A stretch of DNA of 64,000 bases from Leeuwenhoekiella aequorea (GTDB lineage: Bacteria > Bacteroidota > Bacteroidia > Flavobacteriales > Flavobacteriaceae), in the NCBI RefSeq assembly GCF_004104375.1, contig NZ_QOVM01000001.1, positions 682,001-746,000 on the forward strand, read 5' to 3'. Within the stretch, counting starts at the first letter, position 1. Every line of letters begins with the position of its first letter. Both the position numbers and the translations under genes were made by a program. The notes beneath the pieces were generated by a model. That model was not told the DNA's origin. It did not search any database and saw nothing but the letters and a program-made list of their open reading frames with translations. Of the stretch, positions 51,289-60,332 are shown in pieces.

Positions 51289-52356
51289 TTATCTAAAAAG
51301 TTCCCAGTCTAACTTGAGTGAAAATATATTTGAATAGATAGCGGCACTTTGATCGCCAATGTCTGTAAGTGCATAATCGATGTGAATGCCTTTATACTGA
51401 AAACCAACCCCAATATTAGGTTGAAATCCAATGCGGTTGCTGCCATCAAGTTGTGTGATTTCCTGAAAATTGCCAACTCCAGCTCTTAAAAAGACTAAAC
51501 CTGTATAGCCAAATTCAAAACCTGCAGCCGGGCTTGCACTTACCGAAGAACTTGAGAAAATATCATTAGTTTGCGTAAAGCGAAGTAGTAAATCTACTTC
51601 TGCCTTTATAGTATAGTCGTAGTTAATTTCCCAATTGCGATTAATACCTAACTGTATTTTTGGGATGGTAATCTCTAACGTTTCAGGTAAGTCTTGATTT
51701 TGATCTGCTACCGCATTGCTTATTTTAGCAAACTCCTCTTCATTAATGGACCAGGTATTTACTGATGTGGTAATATCGCGAGCCATTAATCCGAAATTCC
51801 AATTTCCTTTTGTGAATTGTAATCCTACATCTAGTCCAAATCCCCAGCTAGAGGCAAAATCACCTATAATCCTACGTATAACTTTAGCATTTGCACCAAT
51901 CTTCAATCCTTGAACAGGTAATTCCCGAGCATAAGAAAGTGTTAAGGCATAGTCTGCGGTAGAAAATAAACTTATACGGTTGTAGTCAATATTTCCGTTG
52001 GCATCGATAAGCTGCGTTGTATTTAAGATATCATCAACTCCAAACCGGATCAATGATATCCCTAGAGCGCTTCGATCATCTAAAGGTGTCGCAAAAGCCG
52101 CATAGTCATATAAAGCAATATTTGCAAAATAACTAGCGTGCATAAGAGCAAGTTCATTATCTTCTAGTGCAACCAGCCCTGCAGGGTTCCAGTAACCACT
52201 ATTTACATCTGCACTACTTGCAGTTACAGCATTTGCCATAGCAAGTGATGCGGCATCAACCCCAATATTTAAAAATTCGTTAGAGTATTTTCTAACGACT
52301 TGTGAAAAGGAATTAACAGTAATAAATAGCAAAATTAAGGGTAAAACTTTTTTCAA
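51289..52356 (-). CDS. PorV/PorQ family outer-membrane protein
   Basis: 355 aa. A signal peptide ends near FSQ (residue 19), followed by the family start RKYSNEFLNIGVDAASLAMANAV and SGYWNPAGL, then a FadL-like beta-barrel pattern to the C-terminal strand SLKLDWELF. PorV proteins serve type IX secretion; this shorter type is often labelled PorV2 or UPF0164, and whether it serves secretion is not known. It is divergent from pssA across 112 bases. Confidence 0.88.
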   Translation of the reverse strand: MKKVLPLILLFITVNSFSQVVRKYSNEFLNIGVDAASLAMANAVTASSADVNSGYWNPAGLVALEDNELALMHASYFANIALYDYAAFATPLDDRSALGISLIRFGVDDILNTTQLIDANGNIDYNRISLFSTADYALTLSYARELPVQGLKIGANAKVIRRIIGDFASSWGFGLDVGLQFTKGNWNFGLMARDITTSVNTWSINEEEFAKISNAVADQNQDLPETLEITIPKIQLGINRNWEINYDYTIKAEVDLLLRFTQTNDIFSSSSVSASPAAGFEFGYTGLVFLRAGVGNFQEITQLDGSNRIGFQPNIGVGFQYKGIHIDYALTDIGDQSAAIYSNIFSLKLDWELFR

Positions 52357-52468
52357 TTCCGTCTTCTTTTTACGGTAAAGGTGGCTAAATGTGGTGAGAA
52401 GTTAAAGTTTATTTTACACGTATATCACGAGTAAGCATACTTTAGTACTTTTACAGAAACAATCAACT

Positions 52469-53215
52469 ATGAAAATCACACGTTATATTCCTAATGCATT
52501 TACAATGGCTAATCTATTTTGTGGTATGCTGGGTACTTTTTTTGCAGCTACCGGGCGACTGGATTTTGCGGCTTATGCAGTAGTGCTAGGAATCTTTTTT
52601 GATTTTTTTGATGGTTTTTTTGCCAGACTTTTTAAAGTAGAGGGAGAGTTAGGGTTGCAGTTAGACAGTCTGGCTGATGTTGTTACTAGTGGTGTGGTTC
52701 CAGGAATGGTAATGTTTCAATTATTACATAAGCTTGAGCACTGGAATACGGGTGAACGTTGGGTAGATGCAGGGCTATCTTGGGATTCAATTTCTGTAAT
52801 TCCGTTTTTAGGATTTGCAATTACACTTGCTTCTGCATTTAGGTTAGCCAAATTTAATATAGATACCCGGCAAACAACCTCATTCATAGGTTTGCCAACA
52901 CCTGCAAACGCATTACTTATCATTAGTCTGCCTTTAATAATACAGTTTCAAGATATTGCGATTGCTGAAAATTTAATTACAAACACCTATTTTTTACTTG
53001 CGCTCACTGCTTTGAGTTGTTTTATGCTTAATGCAGAAGTACCACTGTTTGCTCTAAAATTCAAAAGTTGGGGTATTGCCGAAAATAAAGTTCGTTATGG
53101 ATTTCTATTGCTGGCGGGAATCTTACTCTTTTGGCTTACGTTTCTAGCTATACCTATTATCATCGTATTGTATGTTCTAATATCAATGGTTACTAGAACG
53201 ACTACTAGCATTTAA
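52469..53215 (+). CDS. pssA: CDP-diacylglycerol-serine O-phosphatidyltransferase
   Basis: 248 aa, integral membrane. The CDP-alcohol phosphotransferase motif DGxxARx8GxxxDxxxD is complete in FFDGFFARLFKVEGE and LQLDSLADV (about residues 45-70). It makes phosphatidylserine, the precursor of phosphatidylethanolamine. Six to eight helices follow the motif pattern. The gap of 130 bases downstream holds nothing recognisable. Confidence 0.95.
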   Translation: MKITRYIPNAFTMANLFCGMLGTFFAATGRLDFAAYAVVLGIFFDFFDGFFARLFKVEGELGLQLDSLADVVTSGVVPGMVMFQLLHKLEHWNTGERWVDAGLSWDSISVIPFLGFAITLASAFRLAKFNIDTRQTTSFIGLPTPANALLIISLPLIIQFQDIAIAENLITNTYFLLALTALSCFMLNAEVPLFALKFKSWGIAENKVRYGFLLLAGILLFWLTFLAIPIIIVLYVLISMVTRTTTSI

Positions 53216-53345
53216 TAGAAGTTAAAAGATTTCTTCGGAAAAAGGATAAAATGGATAGCTGATTTGTAGTCTATATTGGGCATCTTGTATGCTCACAGTA
53301 GTCATATGAGATGAGTTGTAAAACGTTCTCAAGAATTACCAGATA

Positions 53346-53972
53346 ATGAATGATATAAATGATCAATTACTGAATGCTGTAAAGCAGATAAAAGCATTAG
53401 CTGAAGCTGGCCTTGTTTATAATTCTCAAAATTATGATGCAGAGCGTTATGAAGAAATGCGAACAGTATCTTTAGAAATGATGAGTATTCTTAGTAATCT
53501 TTCAGTTAAACAATTTACAAATTTCTACTTGCCAGAAAATGATTATCCCACTGCAAAAGTAGATGTACGGGCGCTTATCACAAATGATCGTAATCAAGTT
53601 TTATTAGTCAAGGAAACTTTAGATGATAAATGGACATTGCCTGGGGGTTGGGCAGACGTTGGTTTATCGCCGTCTGAAAATGTACTTAAAGAAGTTAAAG
53701 AAGAAACAGGATTTGATGCAGAAATAATTAGACTTTTAGCGATTTTAGATAAACGATGCTATCCGCATCCACCTCAGCCACACTACGTTTATAAATTATG
53801 TTTTTTGTGCAAAATTAAGGATGGAGATTTTGATCCTAACTTTGATATAAGCGCTGTTGGATGGTTTTCATTAGACAAACTACCAGATCTTTCTCCAGAT
53901 CGTATTTTAGAAGAGCAACTTCATAAATTGGTTTCATTAGCCAATGCCAATGAGGGGATCCACGTAGATTAA
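53346..53972 (+). CDS. NUDIX hydrolase with N-terminal helical domain
   Basis: 208 aa. Residues 1-65 are the NUDIX_N_2-type helical cap. The Nudix box begins GGWADVGLSPSE and ends LKEVKEETGFDA; the usual REUxEE is KEVKEE, so Arg is replaced by Lys but the three metal-binding Glu remain. Relatives hydrolyse ADP-ribose or CDP-choline-like compounds; substrate undefined here. Confidence 0.92.
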   Translation: MNDINDQLLNAVKQIKALAEAGLVYNSQNYDAERYEEMRTVSLEMMSILSNLSVKQFTNFYLPENDYPTAKVDVRALITNDRNQVLLVKETLDDKWTLPGGWADVGLSPSENVLKEVKEETGFDAEIIRLLAILDKRCYPHPPQPHYVYKLCFLCKIKDGDFDPNFDISAVGWFSLDKLPDLSPDRILEEQLHKLVSLANANEGIHVD

Positions 53973-53994
53973 TTCAATTGAACGAAAAAAAAAA

Positions 53995-54021
53995 GGGTTG
54001 AGCAATTTCTATGTTCAACCC
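53995..54021. terminator. Bidirectional terminator between the NUDIX gene and lptB
   Basis: GGGTTGA and TCAACCC form a perfect 7-bp stem around 13 bases. Ten A precede it (T-tract for lptB on the minus strand) and ATTATTTTATTTT follows for the plus strand. Confidence 0.8.
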
Positions 54022-54045
54022 ATTATTTTATTTTCTTAATTAAGA

Positions 54046-54783
54046 CTAGAAAAGTTTCTTTTTTCGTAGCTCAAAATTTTGTCCCAGATAAACTTTTCTT
54101 ACCATTTCATCTGCAGCTAATTCTTCGGGAACACCGTGTTTTAAAATGTTTCCCTCAAACATTAGATAAGTATGATCTGTAATAGCTAAAGTTTCTTGAA
54201 CATTATGATCTGTGATTAAAATCCCTATATTTTTCTGTTTTAATTGAGCAACAATACGTTGAATATCTTCTACGGCCACGGGATCTACTCCTGCAAAAGG
54301 TTCATCAAGCAGAATAAAATTAGGATTAGTTGCTAGTGCTCGTGCAATTTCAGTACGACGACGTTCTCCCCCAGATAATAAGTCTCCTCTACTTTTACGA
54401 ATATGTCCTAAGCTAAACTCATCAATGAGTTCTTCCATTTTAGCAAGTTGTTCTTTCTTACTCAGTTTTGTGAGCTGTAAAACACTTAAAATATTTTCTT
54501 CAATACTAAGTTTTCTAAACACAGAAGCTTCTTGAGCTAGATATCCGATTCCGTGCTGTGCTCTTTTGTACATAGGATATTTTGTAATATCCTGATTGTC
54601 TAGATGAATTGTGCCTCCATTAGGTTTTATTAAACCTACTATCATATAAAAAGAGGTGGTTTTTCCAGCTCCGTTGGGACCTAGTAAACCTACAATTTCT
54701 CCTTGCTGAACTTCAACAGTGATGCCTTTAACGACCTTTCGGCCTTTATAGGATTTCATTAAATTTTCTGCGCGTAGTTTCAT
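54046..54783 (-). CDS. lptB: LPS export ABC transporter ATP-binding protein LptB
   Basis: 245 aa. Walker A GPNGAGKTTSF at about residues 34-44, YLAQEASVFRKLS after the Q-loop, signature LSGGERRR, Walker B FILLDEPFAGVDP and switch His in ITDHNVQE match LptB. It powers LPS extraction from the inner membrane with LptF and LptG (not in the window). The cluster kdsD-tatC-CMD-lptB on this strand is tightly spaced. Confidence 0.95.
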   Translation of the reverse strand: MKLRAENLMKSYKGRKVVKGITVEVQQGEIVGLLGPNGAGKTTSFYMIVGLIKPNGGTIHLDNQDITKYPMYKRAQHGIGYLAQEASVFRKLSIEENILSVLQLTKLSKKEQLAKMEELIDEFSLGHIRKSRGDLLSGGERRRTEIARALATNPNFILLDEPFAGVDPVAVEDIQRIVAQLKQKNIGILITDHNVQETLAITDHTYLMFEGNILKHGVPEELAADEMVRKVYLGQNFELRKKKLF

Positions 54784-54839
54784 TTCCTCAATTTACAATT
54801 AGACTAAAAAATAACAACGGGGAAATCCCAGGATAAGTA

Positions 54840-55205
54840 TTATTTAGTAGCGTTTTCCTCTAGTGCTTCCCAAAATTCATAGGCTCTCCTTAAGTGAGGA
54901 ATTACGATAGTACCGCCTATTAATGTTCCTATGCTTAAAGTTTCCATTACCTGCTCCTTAGAGATACCTTCTTTGTAGCAACTTTCTAAATGGTATTTTA
55001 CACAATCATCGCAGCGTAAAACGGTAGAAGCGACTAATCCCAGAAGCTCTTTAGTCTTCACGTCTAATGCGCCGGCCGCAAAAGCGTTTGTATCTAAATT
55101 AAAAATTCTGTTGATGATCTTATTTTTATCACCTAGAATTTTATCATTCATTTTAGCGCGATATGCATTAAATGATTCTACTTGATTTTGAGAATTATCA
55201 GACAT
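54840..55205 (-). CDS. Carboxymuconolactone decarboxylase family protein (AhpD-like)
   Basis: 121 aa. The CxxC peroxidase-like motif reads LRCDDCVKYHLESC near residues 72-86 with the conserved His. This fits the CMD/AhpD fold; the redox-active CxxC makes an alkylhydroperoxidase or thiol-disulfide role more likely than decarboxylation. It lies 16 bases after tatC and 56 before lptB. Confidence 0.9.
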   Translation of the reverse strand: MSDNSQNQVESFNAYRAKMNDKILGDKNKIINRIFNLDTNAFAAGALDVKTKELLGLVASTVLRCDDCVKYHLESCYKEGISKEQVMETLSIGTLIGGTIVIPHLRRAYEFWEALEENATK

Positions 55206-55221
55206 ATAAGGGGTTAAATAT

Positions 55222-56070
55222 TTAAAGTTTGTTTTTAGATTTTTCGGCTCTCTTTAATTGCCTTGCTTCTTGTCGTAATACAAATGCAGAGATTACAATA
55301 CTCACTTCATATAATACAAGAATAGGTATTGAGACAATTACTTGTGTTGAGATATCTGGAGGAGTTATTACTGCAGATATGACCAGGACTATTATAAGTG
55401 CATATTTACGGTATTTACGTAAAAACTGTGGTGTGACTAAACCTATTTTAGTAAAGAAGTACATAATAATAGGCAATTCAAAGATCACACCAGCTGCAAG
55501 AGCACTAGCGCGTACTAAACCGATGTATGAATCAATATCAAATTCGTTTTTAACTTGTTCACCTACGGTAAAGTTGGCTAAGAAATTTATGGAAAGTGGG
55601 GCGATAATATAATACCCAAAAAGCACTCCCGTAAAAAACAATAGCGATGATATAATAATAAATCCACGAGAGTTCTTACGTTCTTTTTCATAAAGACCTG
55701 GAGATATAAACTTCCAAAACTCGTATATTACATAAGGAAAAGCAACTACGACTCCTACTATTATAGAGGTCCATATCGCAGCATTAAATTGCCCACCCAT
55801 TGTGCGGTTTTGAATTATAAAATTCATCTCATTCACACAACCCTTATCTGAACCAAAGATATTGGCTATCTGACAAAGTAAATCATAGGAAATAAAATCG
55901 GGTCTGGCAGGTGCAAAAATTATATCGTCAAATATAAAATCTTTAAAAATAAAGGCGACAACACCTACAATTACAATAGCCAGTGTGGCTCTAATTAAGT
56001 GCCATCTAAGTTCTTCAAGGTGATCTAAAAAAGACATTTCGTCTTGGGAGGTATTTTGTTTTTTTGCCAT
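55222..56070 (-). CDS. tatC: Twin-arginine translocase subunit TatC
   Basis: 282 aa. The opening MSFLDHLEELRWHLIRA is the TatC signature with the conserved Glu; six helices follow, with PYVIYEFWKFISPGLYEKERK as the second signature loop. A periplasmic insertion (about residues 50-95) is longer than in E. coli. It recognises RR signal peptides and works with TatA from 11680. It shares one base with the stop of kdsD. Confidence 0.96.
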   Translation of the reverse strand: MAKKQNTSQDEMSFLDHLEELRWHLIRATLAIVIVGVVAFIFKDFIFDDIIFAPARPDFISYDLLCQIANIFGSDKGCVNEMNFIIQNRTMGGQFNAAIWTSIIVGVVVAFPYVIYEFWKFISPGLYEKERKNSRGFIIISSLLFFTGVLFGYYIIAPLSINFLANFTVGEQVKNEFDIDSYIGLVRASALAAGVIFELPIIMYFFTKIGLVTPQFLRKYRKYALIIVLVISAVITPPDISTQVIVSIPILVLYEVSIVISAFVLRQEARQLKRAEKSKNKL

Positions 56071-57038
56071 TAGAGAATTCCTTCTTTAATTAAGTCGTGT
56101 AAGTGAACGACGCCTGTATAATTATTATTTTCATCAACAGCAAGAAGCTGTGTAATGCTATTTGTTTCTAAAACTTCGAGCGCAGCAGTGGCCATCGAAT
56201 GATTTGAAATTTGCTTGGGATTGCTACTCATAATATCTTTTGCCGTTAAACCGGTAAGAATATCATTTTTTTCTAGCATTCTGCGTATGTCTCCGTCGGT
56301 AATAATACCTACTATTTGCGAATTTTCTACTACAGCCGTTACACCCAGTCGTTTCTGAGATATTTCAACAATAACATCTTTTATGGGGGCATTCTCGTTT
56401 ACTTGAGGCTTATCGTGCAGTTCTACTAAATCACTAACACGTAGGTACATCTTTTTTCCTAGAGCACCTCCTGGATGGTATTTTGCAAAATCTTGAGGTG
56501 AAAATCCTCTCAAATCAAGTAATGCTAAAGCTAAAGCATCACCCATAACCAATTGTACAGTTGTACTTGTGGTAGGAGCAAGGTTATGAGGGCAAGCTTC
56601 TTTTTCAGCGTATGCTAATATAAGAGCATCAGCTTGTTTAGCTAAAAAAGATTCTTTGTTAGAGGTCATTGCGATAACCTTATTATTTCGGCCTTTTATT
56701 AATGGAATAAGCACTTTAATTTCGGCTGTATTGCCACTATTTGAAATACACACAACAACATCACCTTCTTGAATAGTACCGAGATCACCGTGAATAGCAT
56801 CGGCTGCATGCATAAAAATAGACGGTGTTCCGGTAGAATTTAGCGTAGCAACAATTTTTTGCCCTATTATTGCACTTTTTCCAACTCCAGAAATAATTAC
56901 CCGACCTTGAGCGTTATAAACTAGTGATACAGCTTCAGCAAATCGATTATCTAAAAGCGTAGTCAAATTAGCTACAGCTTCCTGCTCCAAAGCGATAGTT
57001 TTTTTAGCGCTTTTTAAAATCTGGTCGTAGGTATTCAA
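56070..57038 (-). CDS. kdsD: Arabinose-5-phosphate isomerase (KpsF/GutQ family)
   Basis: 322 aa: a SIS domain at about 30-180 (VIISGVGKSAIIGQKIVATLNSTG, CISNSGNTAE) and two CBS domains at about 205-320. It makes arabinose 5-phosphate for Kdo and so for lipopolysaccharide. The conserved HGDLG and APTTSTT blocks are present. It is divergent from recQ across 82 bases. Confidence 0.95.
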   Translation of the reverse strand: MNTYDQILKSAKKTIALEQEAVANLTTLLDNRFAEAVSLVYNAQGRVIISGVGKSAIIGQKIVATLNSTGTPSIFMHAADAIHGDLGTIQEGDVVVCISNSGNTAEIKVLIPLIKGRNNKVIAMTSNKESFLAKQADALILAYAEKEACPHNLAPTTSTTVQLVMGDALALALLDLRGFSPQDFAKYHPGGALGKKMYLRVSDLVELHDKPQVNENAPIKDVIVEISQKRLGVTAVVENSQIVGIITDGDIRRMLEKNDILTGLTAKDIMSSNPKQISNHSMATAALEVLETNSITQLLAVDENNNYTGVVHLHDLIKEGIL

Positions 57039-57091
57039 AAGATATAAGATTAAGCCGTTTGTTTGGAGTAGAAATTACTATATTTAGAATA

Positions 57092-57099
57092 CAAATGTA
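57092..57099 (-). promoter_or_regulatory. Putative -7 box (TACATTTG) of the kdsD-tatC-lptB cluster
   Basis: On the minus strand TACATTTG fits TAnnTTTG and ends 53 bases upstream of the kdsD ATG. No -33 TTG with the right spacing is seen. Confidence 0.35.
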
Positions 57100-57120
57100 T
57101 GCAAATTTGAACAAGCTTTA

Positions 57121-59316
57121 ATGACTTCAGAAGAAATAGACTTACACGCAGCTCTTAAAAAATATTTTGGTTTTAGTCAATTTAAGGGTCTACAGGAAGA
57201 TGTAATCAAAAGTATTGTTAATGGTGAACACACTTTTGTGATTATGCCCACCGGTGGCGGAAAATCTTTATGTTATCAATTACCAGCATTAATTGCCGAA
57301 GGAACAGCTATAGTTGTTAGTCCTTTAATAGCATTGATGAAAAATCAGGTTGATTCTCTCCGCGGGATTTCAAAGGAACACGGGATTGCTCACGTTTTAA
57401 ATTCTTCTTTAAATAAAGGAGAGATTAAACAGGTTAAAGAAGACATTTCTAATGGTATTACAAAACTTCTATATGTAGCTCCAGAATCGTTAACCAAGGA
57501 GGAAAATGTCGAATTTTTACGGTCTGTAAAAATTAGTTTTGTAGCAATAGATGAAGCTCATTGTATCAGTGAATGGGGACATGACTTTAGACCAGAATAT
57601 CGCAATCTTAGACATATTATAAAACGAATAGGTGATTCAATACCTATTATCGCGGTGACTGCGACAGCTACTCCAAAGGTTCAGGAGGATATAATGAAAA
57701 ATCTAGGTATTTCTGATGCAAACTCTTTTAGAGCATCATTTAATAGGCCTAATTTATATTACGAAATACGCCCTAAAACTAAAAATGTAGATGCTGATAT
57801 CATTCGGTTTATCAAGCAAAATCAAGGTAAGAGTGGTATTATTTATTGCCTAAGCAGAAAACGTGTTGAAGAGCTTGCTCAGGTTTTACAGGTAAATGGC
57901 ATATCGGCCGTACCTTATCACGCAGGTCTGGATGCTAAATCTCGAGCAAAACATCAAGACATGTTTCTTATGGAAGATGTGGATGTAGTGGTTGCTACAA
58001 TTGCGTTTGGTATGGGTATCGATAAACCAGATGTACGCTTCGTAATTCATCATGATATTCCTAAAAGTATCGAAAGCTATTATCAAGAGACCGGTAGAGC
58101 TGGACGTGATGGTGGTGAGGGGCATTGTCTTGCTTATTATGCTTATAAGGATATTGAGAAGTTAGAGAAGTTTATGAGTGGCAAGCCGGTAGCAGAACAA
58201 GAAATTGGTCATGCATTGTTACAAGAAGTAGTTGCCTATGCTGAAACTTCTATGTCTCGCCGCAAATTTATACTTCATTATTTTGGAGAAGAGTTTGACA
58301 ATGAAACAGGTGAAGGCGGTGATCTTGATGATAATGTGCGAAACCCTAAGAAAAAGCACGAAGCTAAAGATGAGGTTGTAAAGGTGCTTAATGTTGTTAA
58401 GAAAACTGGAGAAATATATAAGAGTAAAGAGCTTGTACTTACATTAGTGGGTAAGCCAAACGCTATTATTACATCTCACAAAACAGATGATGAAATCTAT
58501 TTTGGGAGTGGTAAAGATAAAGATCAAGGATATTGGAGAGCTCTTTTAAGACAAATTCTTGTAGCAGGATATCTTAAGAAAGATATTGAAACCTATGGCG
58601 TAGTCAAAATTACCGAAGCCGGAGAAAGTTATTTGAATAATGCGGTATCTTTTATGATGACCGAAGATCACACTTTTGAAGGAAGAGAAGATGTTGTTGA
58701 CAGAGGAGCCGTTACTGGTGGAGGAGCAGACGCTAAATTAATTGCGATGCTTAAAGATTTACGTAAAAAAGTAGGAAAGAAAAAAGGTGTTCCTCCCTAT
58801 GTGGTATTTCAGGATATGTCTCTTGAAGATATGGCTATTAAATACCCTACCACATTTGATGAAATGGCAAATGTATTTGGTGTAGGTGAAGGCAAAGCAA
58901 AAAAATATGGTAAAGAGTTTATAGATTTAATTACAGTTTATGTGGCTGAGAATGATATTTTCAAACCAGATGAATTAGTTGTTAAATCTACAGGTACAAA
59001 TAGTGCTTTAAAACTCTATATTATTCAGAATGTTGACCGCAAATTACCTTTAGATGACATTGCTTCCGCTAAGGGATTGGATATGAGTGATTTTGTAAAA
59101 GAAATGGAGGTGATCGTTAATAGCGGTACCAAGCTCAATATCAATTACTGGATAGAAGATATTCTAGATGAAGATCAGCAGGAAGAGCTGTATGATTACT
59201 TTTTAGAAGCTGAAACCGACAGTATTGAAGCAGCTCTTGAAGAGTTTGATGGTGATTACGATGAAGAAGAACTTAAGCTTTATCGTATAAAATTTCTTAG
59301 CGAGGTCGCAAATTAA
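57121..59316 (+). CDS. recQ: ATP-dependent DNA helicase RecQ
   Basis: 731 aa. Helicase motifs in order: motif 0 FKGLQEDVI, Walker A PTGGGKSLCYQLPAL, DEAHCISEWGHDFRPEY, VTATATP, then IATIAFGMGIDKPDVRFVIH and QETGRAGRDG. The RQC zinc region is altered compared with E. coli (few cysteines near residues 385-420), and an HRDC domain lies at about 530-610. A C-terminal helical extension (about 625-731) is typical of Bacteroidetes RecQ. Confidence 0.95.
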   Translation: MTSEEIDLHAALKKYFGFSQFKGLQEDVIKSIVNGEHTFVIMPTGGGKSLCYQLPALIAEGTAIVVSPLIALMKNQVDSLRGISKEHGIAHVLNSSLNKGEIKQVKEDISNGITKLLYVAPESLTKEENVEFLRSVKISFVAIDEAHCISEWGHDFRPEYRNLRHIIKRIGDSIPIIAVTATATPKVQEDIMKNLGISDANSFRASFNRPNLYYEIRPKTKNVDADIIRFIKQNQGKSGIIYCLSRKRVEELAQVLQVNGISAVPYHAGLDAKSRAKHQDMFLMEDVDVVVATIAFGMGIDKPDVRFVIHHDIPKSIESYYQETGRAGRDGGEGHCLAYYAYKDIEKLEKFMSGKPVAEQEIGHALLQEVVAYAETSMSRRKFILHYFGEEFDNETGEGGDLDDNVRNPKKKHEAKDEVVKVLNVVKKTGEIYKSKELVLTLVGKPNAIITSHKTDDEIYFGSGKDKDQGYWRALLRQILVAGYLKKDIETYGVVKITEAGESYLNNAVSFMMTEDHTFEGREDVVDRGAVTGGGADAKLIAMLKDLRKKVGKKKGVPPYVVFQDMSLEDMAIKYPTTFDEMANVFGVGEGKAKKYGKEFIDLITVYVAENDIFKPDELVVKSTGTNSALKLYIIQNVDRKLPLDDIASAKGLDMSDFVKEMEVIVNSGTKLNINYWIEDILDEDQQEELYDYFLEAETDSIEAALEEFDGDYDEEELKLYRIKFLSEVAN

Positions 59317-59340
59317 TTCTCAATTTATTCGGACTGTTAA

Positions 59341-59378
59341 TTGGCAATTTTCTGAAAAGGAAGTTGCCAAACTTCCTT
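59341..59378 (+). terminator. Two mutually exclusive hairpins between recQ and the polysaccharide operon
   Basis: AAGGAAGTT and AACTTCCTT pair perfectly (9 bp) around GCCA at 59357-59378; TTGGCAA (59341-59347) can instead pair with TTGCCAA (59364-59370), and the two cannot form together. No T-tract follows, so it may be a weak recQ terminator. The promoter box at 59411 lies downstream. Confidence 0.5.
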
Positions 59379-59410
59379 GTATTCCTATTTCATAATAAAT
59401 TGTTAAGGGC

Positions 59411-59418
59411 TATATTTG
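59411..59418 (+). promoter_or_regulatory. Putative -7 box (TATATTTG) of the polysaccharide export operon
   Basis: TATATTTG matches TAnnTTTG and ends 23 bases before the ATG at 59442. A matching -33 element is not clear. Confidence 0.5.
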
Positions 59419-59441
59419 TCGAAGTTGCAATCCCAACTAAT

Positions 59442-60332
59442 ATGAAAATTCCTACAAAAAACACCCTCTTTTCTCATAATTGGGACTTAGAACAGCGAAG
59501 CTCTATCTACTCGTCACTTTTTCCAAAAAAACTTAATATTGGTTCACTTTACAAAATAGTAGTATTAATGCTTCTTGTAATGATGAGTTCGTGTATTTCT
59601 ACTAAGAAGCTTACCTATCTTCAGGAATCTCAAAACACTGCCGACAGTTTAATTCAAGTGAATGTTTTGAAAAGTCCCTACAGAGTACAGGTTCACGATG
59701 TGCTTAGTATTAGAATAAAAGCTCTGGATCAAGAACTGGTAGCGCTATTTAATCCACAAGGAGGAGAAGGAGAAGGTTCAAGCTTAGGAGAAGGTTATTA
59801 TTACGATGGCTTTGTAGTTGATGACCACGGTAATATACGTCTTCCTACACTCGGTGAGATTTCTGTTTTAGGTTATACAGTTGAAGAAATACGAGAACGC
59901 GTCGAAGAAAAATTATTAGATGACTATTTTACTGAAAATGCAAACATATTTGTAACCGTAAAATTAGCCGGTATAAAATATACAATAGCTGGTGAGGTTG
60001 GAAGTCCTGGAACCAAAGTAGAGTTGGTGGAAGAATTATCATTACTCGAAGCTATTGTAAATAGTGGAGATATCACCGAATTTGGAAACAGAACTGATGT
60101 ATTGATATTGCGTCAATACCCTGGTGGACGAAAGGTTCATCACGTTGATTTAACAAAAATTGAAGCTTTAAATTCGCCTTATTATTACATACAACCTAAT
60201 GACTTGATTTTAGTGAATCCGCTTCCGCAGAAGTCATTAGGAGTAGGAACTACAGGTTTGCAATCTTTAAATACCATTGTTTCATTATTTACCCTAGCTG
60301 TGACTACAGTTTTATTAATCACCCGACTTTAA
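59442..60332 (+). CDS. Polysaccharide export lipoprotein (Wza-like)
   Basis: 296 aa from the ATG at 59442; a TTG at 59364 would precede the promoter box and is rejected. The hydrophobic stretch at about 36-48 ends in MMSSC, a lipobox, although the preceding region is unusually long. The Poly_export domain follows (YRVQVHDVLSIRIKALDQE), then a SLBB domain (ANIFVTVKLAGIKYTIAGEVGSPG), and a C-terminal helix that could cross the outer membrane as in Wza. The stop abuts the next start. Confidence 0.88.
   Translation: MKIPTKNTLFSHNWDLEQRSSIYSSLFPKKLNIGSLYKIVVLMLLVMMSSCISTKKLTYLQESQNTADSLIQVNVLKSPYRVQVHDVLSIRIKALDQELVALFNPQGGEGEGSSLGEGYYYDGFVVDDHGNIRLPTLGEISVLGYTVEEIRERVEEKLLDDYFTENANIFVTVKLAGIKYTIAGEVGSPGTKVELVEELSLLEAIVNSGDITEFGNRTDVLILRQYPGGRKVHHVDLTKIEALNSPYYYIQPNDLILVNPLPQKSLGVGTTGLQSLNTIVSLFTLAVTTVLLITRL

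Noticed and set aside
55229-55612. 127-codon plus-strand frame inside tatC
   Set aside because: Antisense shadow of tatC.
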